64,000 nucleotides of DNA from Pelargonium tetragonum (Eukaryota; Streptophyta; Magnoliopsida; Geraniales; Geraniaceae). Numbering within the stretch: position 1 is the stretch's first letter; every line of letters begins with the position of its first letter. The stretch spans positions 1-64,000 of the forward strand of contig JAYMTL010000018.1 of the NCBI GenBank assembly GCA_036897445.1, written 5' to 3'. Both the position numbers and the translations under genes were made by a program. Below the pieces are notes generated by a model. It searched no databases, was not told where the DNA came from, and worked only from the letters and a program-made list of their open reading frames with translations. Positions 26,701 to 39,067 of this stretch are shown piece by piece.

Positions 26701-29700
26701 TGAAAGCGTTCTCTATTTATCCCTTCGACTTCTCAGGTTTAATCGTAAAGGAAGTCCTTTGGAGTTTAGAGTCCTATATCAGGCACTCCTTTTTGTATTT
26801 CTGAAAAGGGTTCCCTATGCGACGGGCGGCCCCAGGAATCCTTTTGTTGTAACAAGTGCATAAGTTTACCCCTCCTAATACCCTGCTTTTATCCACCTAT
26901 AAAAAGAATATATCTGCAGTAGCTAAAATACTGGCTATAAATTTATACTAGATTAACCCGCGATTTCGGACTCGGCCTTCGAATTGGTTTCTATTTTATA
27001 TAACTTAGGCAAGCCTTGTGCAAAGTCCGCGCTTAAGATTAAACTTGGTTTTCAGAGGTGCTCCTGTTTACTTACAATTGGTAGATAGAACTAATGGGAA
27101 TTCTTCTTGGCTTTCAAAACCTCGGGCTTTATTACCTTACCAACTTGGAGAGTGCTGAAAGCTTAACAAAGCTACTAAGACAGCATAAGAGTCCAAGTCC
27201 TAGAATATACAAGAGGTACTTATTTACTATATATCTAAAAAAATGGGGAATACCCCTTTCCTTAGCCTTTTTTCTTGAAATAGTTAAATGCTATCAAGGG
27301 AATTTGATGTTAAGTCTAAATATAGTATAGTAAATAAACGGATCAAATTAGATGAAATAAAACCTACTTTTAGGATTATAGCTTCTCGAAAATCAAAATT
27401 TCTTTCTAAAATTCGTGTAAAAATATTCAAAAATACGGATTAATATTTAAACTCTAACAAAGGCTTTAAGAACAGGTAAACCGTCAAGAATTTTATAGAG
27501 TTTCTTTACTTTAACTATTCCCTATTTTTGGGACAGCCCTACTGGAGGCCTCTCGAATCTGAAAAGACTTGTTATACCTTTTTTAATTCGCGGCTTTAGT
27601 TTAGTCTCAGTATAAATCGCACCCCAAAAAGTAGGGGAGATCCGAAATTCTTTCCTTTTTTCTGCAGTTCGACAGAGACAAGTACAAAAGGCACACGTTT
27701 GGGATACCCTTTTCTTTATAGGAATCCTGCTCGTAACTTCTAGCCTCTTTATCAAGTAACTGATACAGCTTAAACTTTCTTTTTATCATAAACCGATTAG
27801 AATCTAAGGAATTCCTGCCGATAAATAAGTTCTTGCTTTAAACCAAGTTTATCTAAACTTCGTTATGGACTCTCCAACGGGGTTTTGCTCCTGGAAAAGG
27901 ATAATTTCTATCCCACTTTATGAAAACAAAGCTCTAACTACTTCTAGTAGAGTTAGGTCAATAGGGTGGAGCTGACAGTTGTATAACTTCCCGTAAGAAT
28001 ACAAAAAGGGGAGCTTAAATCCTTAAAATTTGTTTTGTAGGGTCTAAAGACTAAGTTCTTAGTATTATCTACGCCGGTAGTTTTTTTTTTAATTATCAGG
28101 CACTAGTTCGTATCCTTGCGTAGAGATTTTTACCACCACCCCTTTTTGTATTTATATATAATATAGTCTTTTCCTTGCTGGAAACCCACTTGTATTAAAT
28201 AAAATTTTACGAGTCCTTGTCCTTATCTCAAACTAAAAAAATCTAAGTACTTTTTAAGAATTAGAAGTCCCATCCATATAGTAAAGTAAGTAGTAAGAAT
28301 CGAATAATAAGTGCTAACTCGAGACAAAGGGTTGAGCTTTTTGACTTGGATTAAAAACTAGATAGAGTTCTACCTCTGTTGTGATATTTTGGTTACTCTT
28401 GTCGAAATTTTGAGTCTAAAAAAGAAGACTCATTGTAAAGTAACAAATTCTCTTTTTCTAATTCAGAGATATCGAGTACATATTACTTATACATAAAAAA
28501 GACTCCCTTTACGATTAAACTTGAGGAATATTAAGTAAGAGCATGCGACCCTGTAGAGACTTTCCCTCCCCTACCCCAAAAACCAAGACTATATAAATAA
28601 AGTTTTAATAACGCAGAATCTCAACTGACTCAAAGTTCGTAGAATAAAGCAGCCTTTATGGGGTTACTTTTGTAGAAAAAACGGGTTAGTTAGACTCTAT
28701 TGAGAAAAGCGGTACTATATATTAAGAGCTGGCTGGAAAGCACAATAACGTTAAAAGTCGGGCCGATATTAAGGATTGCTCAGAGATTAAAAAAAGCTTC
28801 GACAAAAAACTGAGTTAAATATAGAAACTTAGTGTTACTTTCAAAAATTGAGTCCTTTTTTTTATCACTTGAGTGTAACCCGATCCAAATATGCTTTAAT
28901 TAACCAGTATTCGACAGATAAGAATGGATATACTGCAACTTGAAAAATTCTAAATAACCGCAAAATTGAATTATTAAAAAAAGTGAAAGATTTTCAGATT
29001 CCTTGGGTGAATAGACCAGTACTAAGGAATACAAGCATGAAACTTCTATTATATAGGGATATCTAGAGCAGCGAAGCCCTTGAGGTAGAAGTCTTTCTTT
29101 TACTAAATTTCAGAGCGAGACGACCCAATACGGGGGGTACAAGCTCAAGCGATGCGTGGATTTCTACTGTTTCTATTGTAATAAAATAGCAGCTATTACA
29201 CAGACTTTTTTAATCACTTTGATAGCGAAGTAAGGATAACCTTAGAGGGCATCCCTAAAAAAATTTGCACTTTCTAATTCTTCTACATTTTTTTTAAGGT
29301 CGCTAATTTTAAGATGCAATAAAAAACTCTTGTGAAAAATGGCGAGCAAACACATAACTATTAAACGGAACAATAGCCTTACGCTGCTTAGTAAAAAGGT
29401 AAAAAGGGCCCTTTTATTTTACAGGGGCTTTAGTCTAATAAAGTACTTTCGTGGGAATATAGGGGTTTATCCTCTGTGTCCGCAGCATAACCCTACTGCT
29501 GACTAAAACTTGATTTACGGACCTATACTCCGTTGCTAGAATAAAAATAAGAAATGCGGAATTCATTTTTAAGAGTAGCTACTTCCATTTTATATCTAAA
29601 ATGATATAAAAAACCGAAAAGTCTATTGATAAAGTAATAAAGGCTTAATATACGAAGTTAGAGAACGTAACTAATAGTAGAATTCAATTTTGCAGTTTTG

Positions 29701-31109
29701 GGGCGTTAGCAATAACCTCGTCTTGACATAGATTTATAAGGTTTTTTCTAACCATAAATCAAAATATCGGATAGAGCTCTTCGAAATCTAAGTAATTTGG
29801 CAGGGGCAGTAACTTCAAAAGAAGTGTAACGGAAAGAAACCTGACCCATAAAGCGAAAACTTCTTTATACCTTAGCCCTAATTCCACTCGCGCCTTCTTA
29901 CAAAAACTTTATGAAATCCTTGTAATAAACGCCAGCTCCTTTTATATAAACAGCCCCACGCTATAACCTCAAAACTAATTGTGTAATCTTTGAAGAACTC
30001 TGATTTATCCGGACCCTGTAATTCCGCTTAGGAGTCCCTCAATTTATTTAGGGCGCGTATAACTTTGACTTTAGTATTTGGCGAGAGATGTGGGGGTCTA
30101 TTTGAAAGAGAAAGGGTTATTAACAAGGAATCCATAAACCTAAAAATTTGGCCTCTTATCTTATATAAGCAAGCAGGAATTATAATACACTTTAATTAGC
30201 TTTCCTGAATACACTAATACCATAGCAAAAATTTCGTGACCCTACTTTGATTTTAATTAAATAAAAGAAAGGTACTAACTACAAGAGCTGTGCTTGCCAA
30301 AAGTTTCACTATATTAATGCATTCTTTAGTATAAAAAAGAGCTCCTTCTTTCCCGTTTTATACAAGAAACTCCCTATACGCAAAACCAGCATTAAGCTTT
30401 TATAGGCTAGGGTTTAATATTAAAAAGGAAATTAAGGCTAACTAAATGTCGGTATACTTTTTAGGACGGATCCTAGTTCCTTTTATTGGAGTAACCGAGT
30501 TTCTTTATTAGATAAGTTATAGTGGACAAGGTTTCTCGTATATTTATATATTTATAGAGTTTACGCCAGAGCCCGCCTATCTTTTTTCAATATTTGAAAA
30601 CCTATTTAAAGGGTCCATTCAAACAAAGCTACAGCTACAAAAGGGCGTTAATTAAGTTAAGAGCCCTAGTACTGTGTCTTTTACAGTTGAGTAAGTTTAC
30701 TTTGTACCGGTAACTGAAACTTTTTTACTCTTTCTTAAGTGTGGATTTACTATGAGTCCCTCCACGATATCCTTCATCAATTCAATATTAAACCCAATTC
30801 AATTGTTAGGAATACGCCCCTAATCTAACGGGGTAACTTTCTTAAAGTCCGGGATCAAAAAGTAGACTTTTTTTTACATATATAGCCGAAAATCTAAAAG
30901 AGAATTTAGGTACCGACATTTAGGGGTCCCTGACTCTCTCTACAAAAAGGGCTTTCTGAATATTCTAAATAAAAGAACCCCTTTACAACGCTAAAACTAA
31001 GCTAGTAAATGCGAGACCCCACCACCACCAAAATTCAGGATTATTTCATATTCACCTTTAGTATATACTGGCTCTGGGTACTCGTAACTAAATAAGGGAA
31101 AGGAACTCT

Positions 31110-31127
31110 CTTATAAATCTTATAAAT
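31110..31127 (+). repeat. 9-bp tandem repeat, two copies
   Basis: CTTATAAAT is repeated twice without change. Confidence 0.85.
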
Positions 31128-32107
31128 AGAAAGGAAACAAAAAATATAGGTTCATTTACAAAAAGGATAATTCTTAGTAGAAAAAGTTTGTACTCAATAG
31201 TGAGAAAGAGTCTAGGTCTAGCCCTAAATAAGAGTATGAGGGAGGGTTAAGAGTAATACAGAATATTGCTTTTAAAAGGCAAGAGCCAGGAGTCTCTTTT
31301 TTGTACTCTATAATTCATTTGGTAAGGATCTATAAAAGGGAAAGACAGAAGGTTCTATAAAAAGGTTTCTAAGTCTAAGAGCTTGGTAGCCTTATGCACT
31401 TACATTCGCTTTGAAAGGCTTTCGCTAGGCTATTAATTAATAAGGATCCTATAAACAAAAAAAGAGTCAAAGGATAGCCTCTTATATGGCTTTCTTTTTG
31501 TGTAGAGACAATCCGGAGCCTTTAAAAAAACACACATGTTGTTGAGTTACCCTTCAACTTGCTCTGTGGTGTAACATAAAAATTTTTGTTTTATAACCCC
31601 TGCGCCCTATGGTATAGACGACTAGAGCTTAAAAACCGAGCAATATACTAGATTACAATCAAACATAAAGTTTAATCTGAAAGACTGGATTAAACTAGAG
31701 TTTCCGGGGCATAGCAAAAAAATGCCGGTAAAATAAATATATAAGGGATACTCATTCGACTCTCTATTCAAGGGACTCCCTCCTTGTTTCTTTTTTAGAC
31801 AGGGAGAACTCCCCAAAAAAGAAAGCTTAAATCAGAGCCATATTCACAAGATAAGGACTCCCAGGGAAACCAAAAGAGGGTTACTCTTGTAAATAAAGGG
31901 TAAATCTATCATTGCTTTTCTAGGACACCAATACAATTATAGTAAGATCCCTAATCTAAGGTTTATGGTAAACAGAGTGGCATAAATGTCAGGAATAATA
32001 TGGTTTGTACTTTAAAAGGTGAGCCTTTCCTAAGAAAAAGGATTCATTCAGGTAGAGTTTAAAGCCCTAAATTTTTATTACAACGGACCTACTCCTTACT
32101 GGGTATC

Positions 32108-32138
32108 TTGGACAAACAAAGAAGAAGAAAAGGACTCC
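32108..32138 (+). repeat. Short purine-rich repeat, copy 1
   Basis: It shares TTGGA, a 17-base purine-rich core AACAAAGAAGAAGAAAA and a following ACTCC with 34,666-34,693. Purine-rich tracts recur by chance more readily, so confidence is limited. Confidence 0.35.
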
Positions 32139-34612
32139 GCCAAGGTTTTTAGACCCTTCATATCTGAGTAACAAAACTTGATATAAGTTCAAGTTCGATA
32201 TAAAAGTAAAGACTTTAAACTTGAGGGGGATATTCCTAAAAAGAAAGTTATATAAGATAACGTTACTGCCCCCAAGGAGAAAGTTCGAGGGTTCGTACTG
32301 AAAAGAGGCTAAAAGAAGACTTTTAGTTGCCTTAATCTGCTACCATTGCTTAATAAAAAATGGAAGGTCCTTAACTTGCCTAATTTCTTCCTTTTCTAGG
32401 GCTATTTCGCTTCAAGCTTTTACTAACTCATTAACTACGCAATTTAACCAAAGCTTACCGCTCTAGAGGGGCTCCCACGTGTATTATGCCAAAGCTACTC
32501 AATTAAATGAAGGAATAGAGTCCCTTTTTTAGAACTTTTTGCTTTTATACAGTTATGTACTTCTGCAAATTTACCGAGGCTTGGGTTACTTTACCTCTAA
32601 AGATTTAGGCTTATTGCTTATATAAGAAAACTGGATCTAACATATTAGTTTTACGGGAGTAAGGGCTTTTTTTATAAAAAAGAATTTAAGACTAACCTGT
32701 ATATTAGAAGCTTTCTTGTGGATACTTTTCGGTGGCATAAATTCTTAAGAATACCTTATATTGGGAATAGGGTATACTTTATAGCGGCACTCTTGCTTTT
32801 AAATACACCCCAAAAACTTAAGAACTCGGAGCTACTCGCAATTAGGGATTCCGCACCGATAGAACTAAAAGTGTCTGGCTCTCTTTAGTGGCTTCCATGC
32901 CTAAAGCCAAAACTATAACGGGTAATTCCTAAACCTTATGCCGGCAAGGAGGTATCCGTACGTAAAAGAAGTAAAAAAATGACAAAAAGGACCCGAAAAA
33001 GAAAGGTATAAGCACTTTTCTATTTATATACAAAGAATCTTCTTTTTTTCTATAAATTTCATAGTCGAGGAGAAATCCGAACTTATTGATAAGCTCTAAA
33101 GGCATTCTCGATGCTACATGATATATATATATATTTTAATTTAATAAAGCGGATATTAAAATTTATGACTCAGCACTGAATTAGAAAAGAGGGAGTTTGC
33201 TGCTAGGGTCTCTTCTTTTTAAAGAAAGCTTTCGGGAGTTCCGCAGTACTTATGGAATATAGATGTGTTTTCTCTTAATCCAAGTTGTTAATTCTAAACA
33301 TAGAAATTTGATCCTATTTTGGTTTAAGTGCATAAAACGTAGGAAATGCCAGTGTATAGGTCTTTATAATTTGGTTAAGAGAGAGTCCCCACTTCCTATT
33401 TTGAAAAAGGGTTTCTTTTGCCTTGTATCCTTTTTTTTTCAGAAAATTCCTTTGCTATCACGTTTTTTATAAGTTAGTTTAAGTAGAATTCCCAATTAAA
33501 ATGAGTCTAATTACAGTTTGACTGCACTAGGGTAGACCACCCCCCACCGCTTTTGTATGAAGTTATAATTATAGACTTCTCTTATTTATCTTTAAGCCTT
33601 TTACGAAAGATTGACGCAAACGAGGTTAAATGGGGAAACAATCGTTACCCAAGCTCTCTATAAATAAAGGATTCTAGGTACAAACTCTAGGATTATCTGA
33701 TTGAATCTATAAGATTTTTAGATAGGAAACTCTAAAAAATCCAGTAAAAACGTATGTTAAATAGGTCAAATCAAATAAATAGGGAAACTGACTTTAAATT
33801 CTTCCTTTTTCTATGGACGCCAAACTAGTGGTATACTATAAACTAAAAAAGGCGTCCCTTGTGAAAAACAAGCTATTAGCGCTAAATATAAGTTCAATAA
33901 GGCTTCTATGAACTAAGTACTAAGACCTTATCCCATGAATTTTTCTTACTTTTCAAGAGTTTTTCATATTTAAAAGTTTTTTGGCTAATCTTTACCATGG
34001 GTTTTTCTTTTGCAGGAAAAAGACGGAGCTCTTTTTTGCGAGCAGTGAAAAAAGAAGTTCTATTGCCTTTTCCTTGCGTTATAGTATGCAGTTTTGGGCT
34101 CTTTATATAGGTTTTAGTTTTCTAACTTGAGTTTTTGCTATCTAGAAAGTATACACATTTATTGAAGTACCCTCTTGGTTTGGATAATACGCGGGTCCCC
34201 TTTCTCAACAAGTACTACTGCACACACATCTTTATTTAACTCTATGAATTTGCTATAGCAGATTTAGCTTCTTATTGAATAAAAAACTTCTTTTTCATTG
34301 GTTTTAAAAGCCATTTTTGTATATTGTGTTATTTAAGTGCAGTGCTGACCTCTAGCATAAAGGAATAGCTACCAATAAATAAGGAGTTAAACCCCGAAGG
34401 ATTTTAAAATATTCAGTACTTTACTAACTTTACTAGGTTCCACGGGGTAAAACTCAAATTCAAAAATGACCAGACAAGCCTTGTCAAAGAATCCCTTGGA
34501 GTTCCCTCTAAAAAACAACGTAGATACTCCCTTTCACTTTAAAAAAGAAACTCAGTGTTAGAAAATAGAGAAAGTCTCAGTATACTCCTTAGTTTAAAGT
34601 AGACTACAAATA

Positions 34613-34625
34613 CAGGGGTCCCCTG
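34613..34625. repeat. CAGGGGTCCCCTG palindrome
   Basis: Six-base arms around a central T. It contains AGGGGTCCC, a 9-mer that also occurs at 30,922, 34,971, 35,146 and 40,971 in the same orientation. Confidence 0.8.
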
Positions 34626-34665
34626 CACTAAATCAAAGAGTAGCCTGGTTTATAGAGCCCCCTTT

Positions 34666-34693
34666 TTGGAATAACAAAGAAGAAGAAAACTCC
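34666..34693 (+). repeat. Short purine-rich repeat, copy 2
   Basis: Partner of 32,108-32,138, same orientation, one 2-base gap. Confidence 0.35.
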
Positions 34694-37600
34694 TTTATCG
34701 CAGGTATCCATAATTTTATAGGATTTACGACGATTTTAGGTTAGGTGCACTTTATATTTACAGGATCCCTTTTCTTTCTATTTCGAGAATGGGTACCGAC
34801 AGTTTAGAAATTAGACACTAGGAAACTCTTCTTTGTTAAAGACAGGGTAATTTCATTTAGTAGGATTCCTTATCTTTTATAGATTCTCTGGAATTAGTCT
34901 TCCTTCTCGCTCGGTGGATTCCTATTTTTTTTTTAATTCAACTAGGTAAAGCTACCAGATTAAAATCAAAAGGGGTCCCCTATTACAATTTCAAGACAAA
35001 CACCTTATTCAGAATTTCAAAGGTATGTTAGAGGGTTTTCAACAAAATTGAGGTTGAAGAGCTTTACAGATTCCGCTTACATCCCGCGGAACTCTAGGTT
35101 TCCCGAGAATAAGGAAATTCTTCAAGTTCAGTCTAGCCTTTCTTTAGGGGTCCCGGTATTTTTACGAACAATCCCATACAGTAAGCTATCAGATTAGTTT
35201 ACCCTCTACAAGGGTTCTTTTGCTATAAGAAAAAAGACCCGGGTTGGCCCCAATTACTAAAACTTCTTGCTAAATTAAATAATATATCAAGGAATGCCCT
35301 TTTAGTTTTTAGAACTTTAAAACCTCTAGCTATCATGGGTTCCGCAGAAGGATAGCCAGGGATCGTCCTGAGAAAGGGTTTTCTAGGTGCTTCTTAGATT
35401 GAGAAGTATATTAAAAACTTACAAGGGAGCCACTACTTCATATTTAAATACACAAAAGAAAGATCTAGAAAGAAAAAAGAAAAGGATAATTATGAAATAT
35501 AGAAGATCAAGTCTATTACTACAAGCAAGGAGGTCCCAGTTAGTTTATATAACCGAAGAGTGGCCTTATTGGTAATACTTATTTCGAATCTGGAAAACCC
35601 CTTTCTTTACAAAGCTATACATGCAGCAGTTACTATTTAACAAGTGCTCTTCTGAAAAAGAATTTCAAGACTTTCCTTTGGGATAAAAGGAAGCCTCCTG
35701 CTCGTCACCAAGGTTTCAAAAGGAATTAAGTATAAAGTCTTCTTTGCTTCGCAGGGTAAACTCTGTACTTTTTTAATATTAGTCGCCCGCATATAAGTAA
35801 AAGAACCTCCAGCCTAAGTATTTAGATTAGACGAATTTGTAATAAAGATTAAAAATAGAAAAGCAAGAGTAACAAAAAGCTTTCCTTGTTGTACCCGGAG
35901 TATTTAATAGATAGGCATTCTATAGGAGATAAAAGAGGTTTTTTTAGAAAAAACCTTAGCTAAGAGATAGTGACAATTAAAAGGGGCTATCACTAGCACT
36001 AGTTACAGGATAATTTTAAAAAGGCTTTAAACTCCCAAGGGGGGCAGAGTGCTCAGAAACGTCAAATAAATACGACAAGTTCTACGCTGTTATGCCCTAC
36101 CTTTACTGCATTAAGGGGTTTCCTTCTTGGGACGCGCCCTAGAAACGGCTCCGGTATTGGATGTTTTCTTCCTGCCAGCCCGGCATAACTTACTAGAGGA
36201 AATGGATATCACCCGGGCTCCCTAAGCTCAAAAAGTTTTATGCCCCTTTTAGGACCCAGGCTAGCTTTTTTGTAAGCCTCAAAAGGTAAACTCTATTTAA
36301 GTTGAACAAGAAATGCTAACTCTAATTTTTTACTCTTTTGACTCTCCTCTTTCCTAGTCATTTAACTGGGATTTCTTAGCCAATATAATAATATTGAGTA
36401 CTAATCCGAATTCTACGAAGCAGCCATCCCTTTCACTGAAAAGAAAATCTATCTTTCTGCCCGTGTGTAAAATAGAGTAGAATAAGGAACCGCTTAATAG
36501 GTCCCTATAATCTTTCTTTTTGGCTATAATCTAAGTAAAAGGGTCTCTCGCATATGTTTTTATTTTAATATTTACGCAGCTTCCCTATTGTAGTATCTTA
36601 ATTAACTTCCTTCAGTCCCATATTAGTAAGCATTTCGGCCAGCAGGGTTCTTATATTTAAAATAGACGAAGAAGCACTCTGAATTTATAATGAACCCCTT
36701 GGATTTTAGGACCGCCCGCTTTAAGAATAGAAACCCGTGTTTAATAAAACTATAAGAGTCGTGTTCCCATATAAGATAGAGTAAATGCCTTAAACTTTTG
36801 GCGACAAAAGAATTGTATAACTTTTCGTAAAAGAATATCCGTGTATTAAGAACCCTTTATTTAGTAACCCAAAAGCTCTTCCCAGTAAAAAGTAAGACGA
36901 CTTTTATAAGTAAGTTAAATTGAATTTAAGTAAACTGATAGACAAGCGCGAAGCGGCTATACCCGACGCCTTTAAAAGATAACCGGATATTTTGAAAGGA
37001 GTTTGTACCTAAGAAAAAAATGTTGTCTTCTACCTAATAAATGCCCGGGCCACCCCCATACGACAGGGAATTTTCTACTTAGTCACTAGGCCTAAATCTA
37101 CAAGTCAATTTTGCCTAGAGTGCTATAAGAAGACCCCTTAGAATAAAACTTTTCTTTTATAGTAATTAAAAAAAGTCAGTTTTGGTAATTCCAGTAAAAT
37201 AACCTTAAGTAATAAAGCAAAATTTGAGCTCCTTTTTATCAAATTACATACTTACAGGATACAAGGTACGCAAAAGTTAGAGAGTCTAGAAACTTTACAG
37301 CTAAGAGCATGGGTTTTTTATTGAAATGTACGACACTCATTTATTGTATTACCGATAATCCATCTGGGAGGGAGCCCGGTAGCTATAAAAAAAGTCCTAC
37401 TAAATCATGCCAGAGTTTCCCAATCTTCTTATAATCTTCCTTCAGTTTTTTACTAAGCATAAGAAAGGTCTCGGTATATCTATTTTCTTACAAATACAAA
37501 TCTTAATAAATATAGACTCCTGAAAAAGGAAAAACAGAAACGAAGTTCCAAAAATAGTGGTAGTACTAAACAAAGGAATTACTAACAAGCAAGCTAGCCT

Positions 37601-37779
37601 GAGATATTTTCTTCAGTAAATAGGGGTAGTTTAGATACATTTCATTTGTTTGTTAAATCCTCCCAGTAAAAAGTACCTATTAAAATCTAGAGCGCGCTTT
37701 CCTATTACTTTAACAAACGGAAATCAAAGAACAAAGGGAAGACTCTCATCTATATAAGCATAAGCTTTCAAGGGGTTCG

Positions 37780-38920
37780 CTCAGCCAAGATTTTTAAGAT
37801 TCTCTAACTGACTAAAAACTAAAAAGAAGTCTTTCCTTAAAAAGACTACCCTAAAGAGATATGCACGCCTCTTCTTCCTATTTGACCTCTTTAGCATCAA
37901 ATTGAATTTATCATTCTTGCTTCCTTTTCCTTTTTTATACATCCCTTTAAGTGAAGTGTAACTACAAACGCTATCAACCAAAAGGAAATCCATGGACCTA
38001 TTTTTTGACTTGACTTCTAAGAGATAAGAAAGACTTTTTAGGCTAAAAACCTACCTGATAGTACAACACTCTATACTAGACTGACTAGAACTAAGAGAAA
38101 CTCTATATCTCCCAAACCTATTCTCTACCTTCAACTAGTAAGACCTGAGTGATACCATAAAGAACAGTCTCATCATATTCCTAAACCAGAATTCTCTGTC
38201 AATTGAGGAATCCAACTCTAAGGAAAGCTGTCCTTGAAATCTTAGCTTTGAGATTCCTAGTCTTTTTCTTTTCTAGAAAGATATACGGAATTTTATTTTA
38301 AGCAAGATGTACTTAAAAATCCCGAGAAATTCATAAAGCATAAAGAACTTCCTTTTTCTTGATGTTAGTTTAAAAAAGTTTTTTAAGAAGCAGATTTTTA
38401 TTATAAGGTATCCCGTCTTTATATATATACTCTTTTACAAGAACCTTCCTCCCTACCGCTAGACTCTTAAGGCTTTTTATCTAGAAGAGCAGAGAACGAG
38501 AAGAATCTCCCTTATGAAGTGTAAGACAAAATAACCCACAACAGGTCAAACTAAAGTAAGACAATAAGTACTTATAAAAGAGCCTTTACCCCTAAACTAA
38601 ATTAGAGCTCATAAGAAGAGTCGAGCACAAAAGGGTAAGCTACAAAAAACAAAGAGTACAATAGGTATAGCTCCTAACAACAAAAGTACTCTAACAAAGA
38701 CTAAGACAATAGCTAGTAAGACTCTGGTACACAAGAAGACTAAGATAGGTGTGGGTCTAGCTGTCAAGAAGGGTACGCGGATACAGAGTAACAAACCAGA
38801 AGAAGTTGGGGTTTCTGTAGCGTAAGTATACCTATAAAGACTAAAAATGATAGAGAACCTACTTTGCAAGGGTTTTGTCGGTAAAGGTGACTCTACTCGA
38901 ATCTTTATAATGCTTTTCCC
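37780..38920. other. C-rich block, no gene seen
   Basis: 38,101-38,160 has 18 C and 5 G. The 86-codon minus-strand frame at 38,609-38,869 is Leu/Val/Phe-rich, as expected from reading an A/C-rich strand in reverse. I do not call it a membrane protein. Confidence 0.55.
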
Positions 38921-38924
38921 TCCT

Positions 38925-39067
38925 TAGCGATAAAAACAAAAAGCAGGAGGATTTGTCCTTAAAACAATTCTAACTACGAAAAAGGTAAACTCACTAAAGG
39001 GTGACTTTCTTATTTGTTTTTGTTAGTGCTTTCCTATACTCGTTAGAAGAGTAAGTAATAAAAAACC
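38925..39067 (+). repeat. Diverged dispersed repeat, copy B
   Basis: Partner of 7,844-7,974, same orientation. Compared with copy A it has a 6-base insertion between TTATTTG and TTAGTG. It sits at the point where the + strand changes from C-rich (left) to G-rich (right). A weaker match to its core, TTTTTAGTGCTTTCCT, lies at about 42,013-42,028 and may be a third, shorter copy. Confidence 0.65.

Larger units (their letters stand above)
24501..37780. other. Long AT-rich spacer, no gene seen
   Basis: More than 13 kb without a recognisable gene. The longest frame is 78 codons (27,094-27,330) with no family resemblance. Present are the 9-bp tandem at 31,110, the purine-rich pair at 32,108 and 34,666, four of the five AGGGGTCCC sites (30.9-35.2 kb), and a GC-richer stretch at about 36,125-36,200 with no identifiable content. 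Confidence 0.65.

Noticed and set aside
38609-38869. 86-codon minus-strand frame with long hydrophobic runs, like a small membrane protein
   Set aside because: The hydrophobicity follows from reading an A/C-rich strand in reverse (Leu, Val, Phe codons). No charged-loop pattern or family match.
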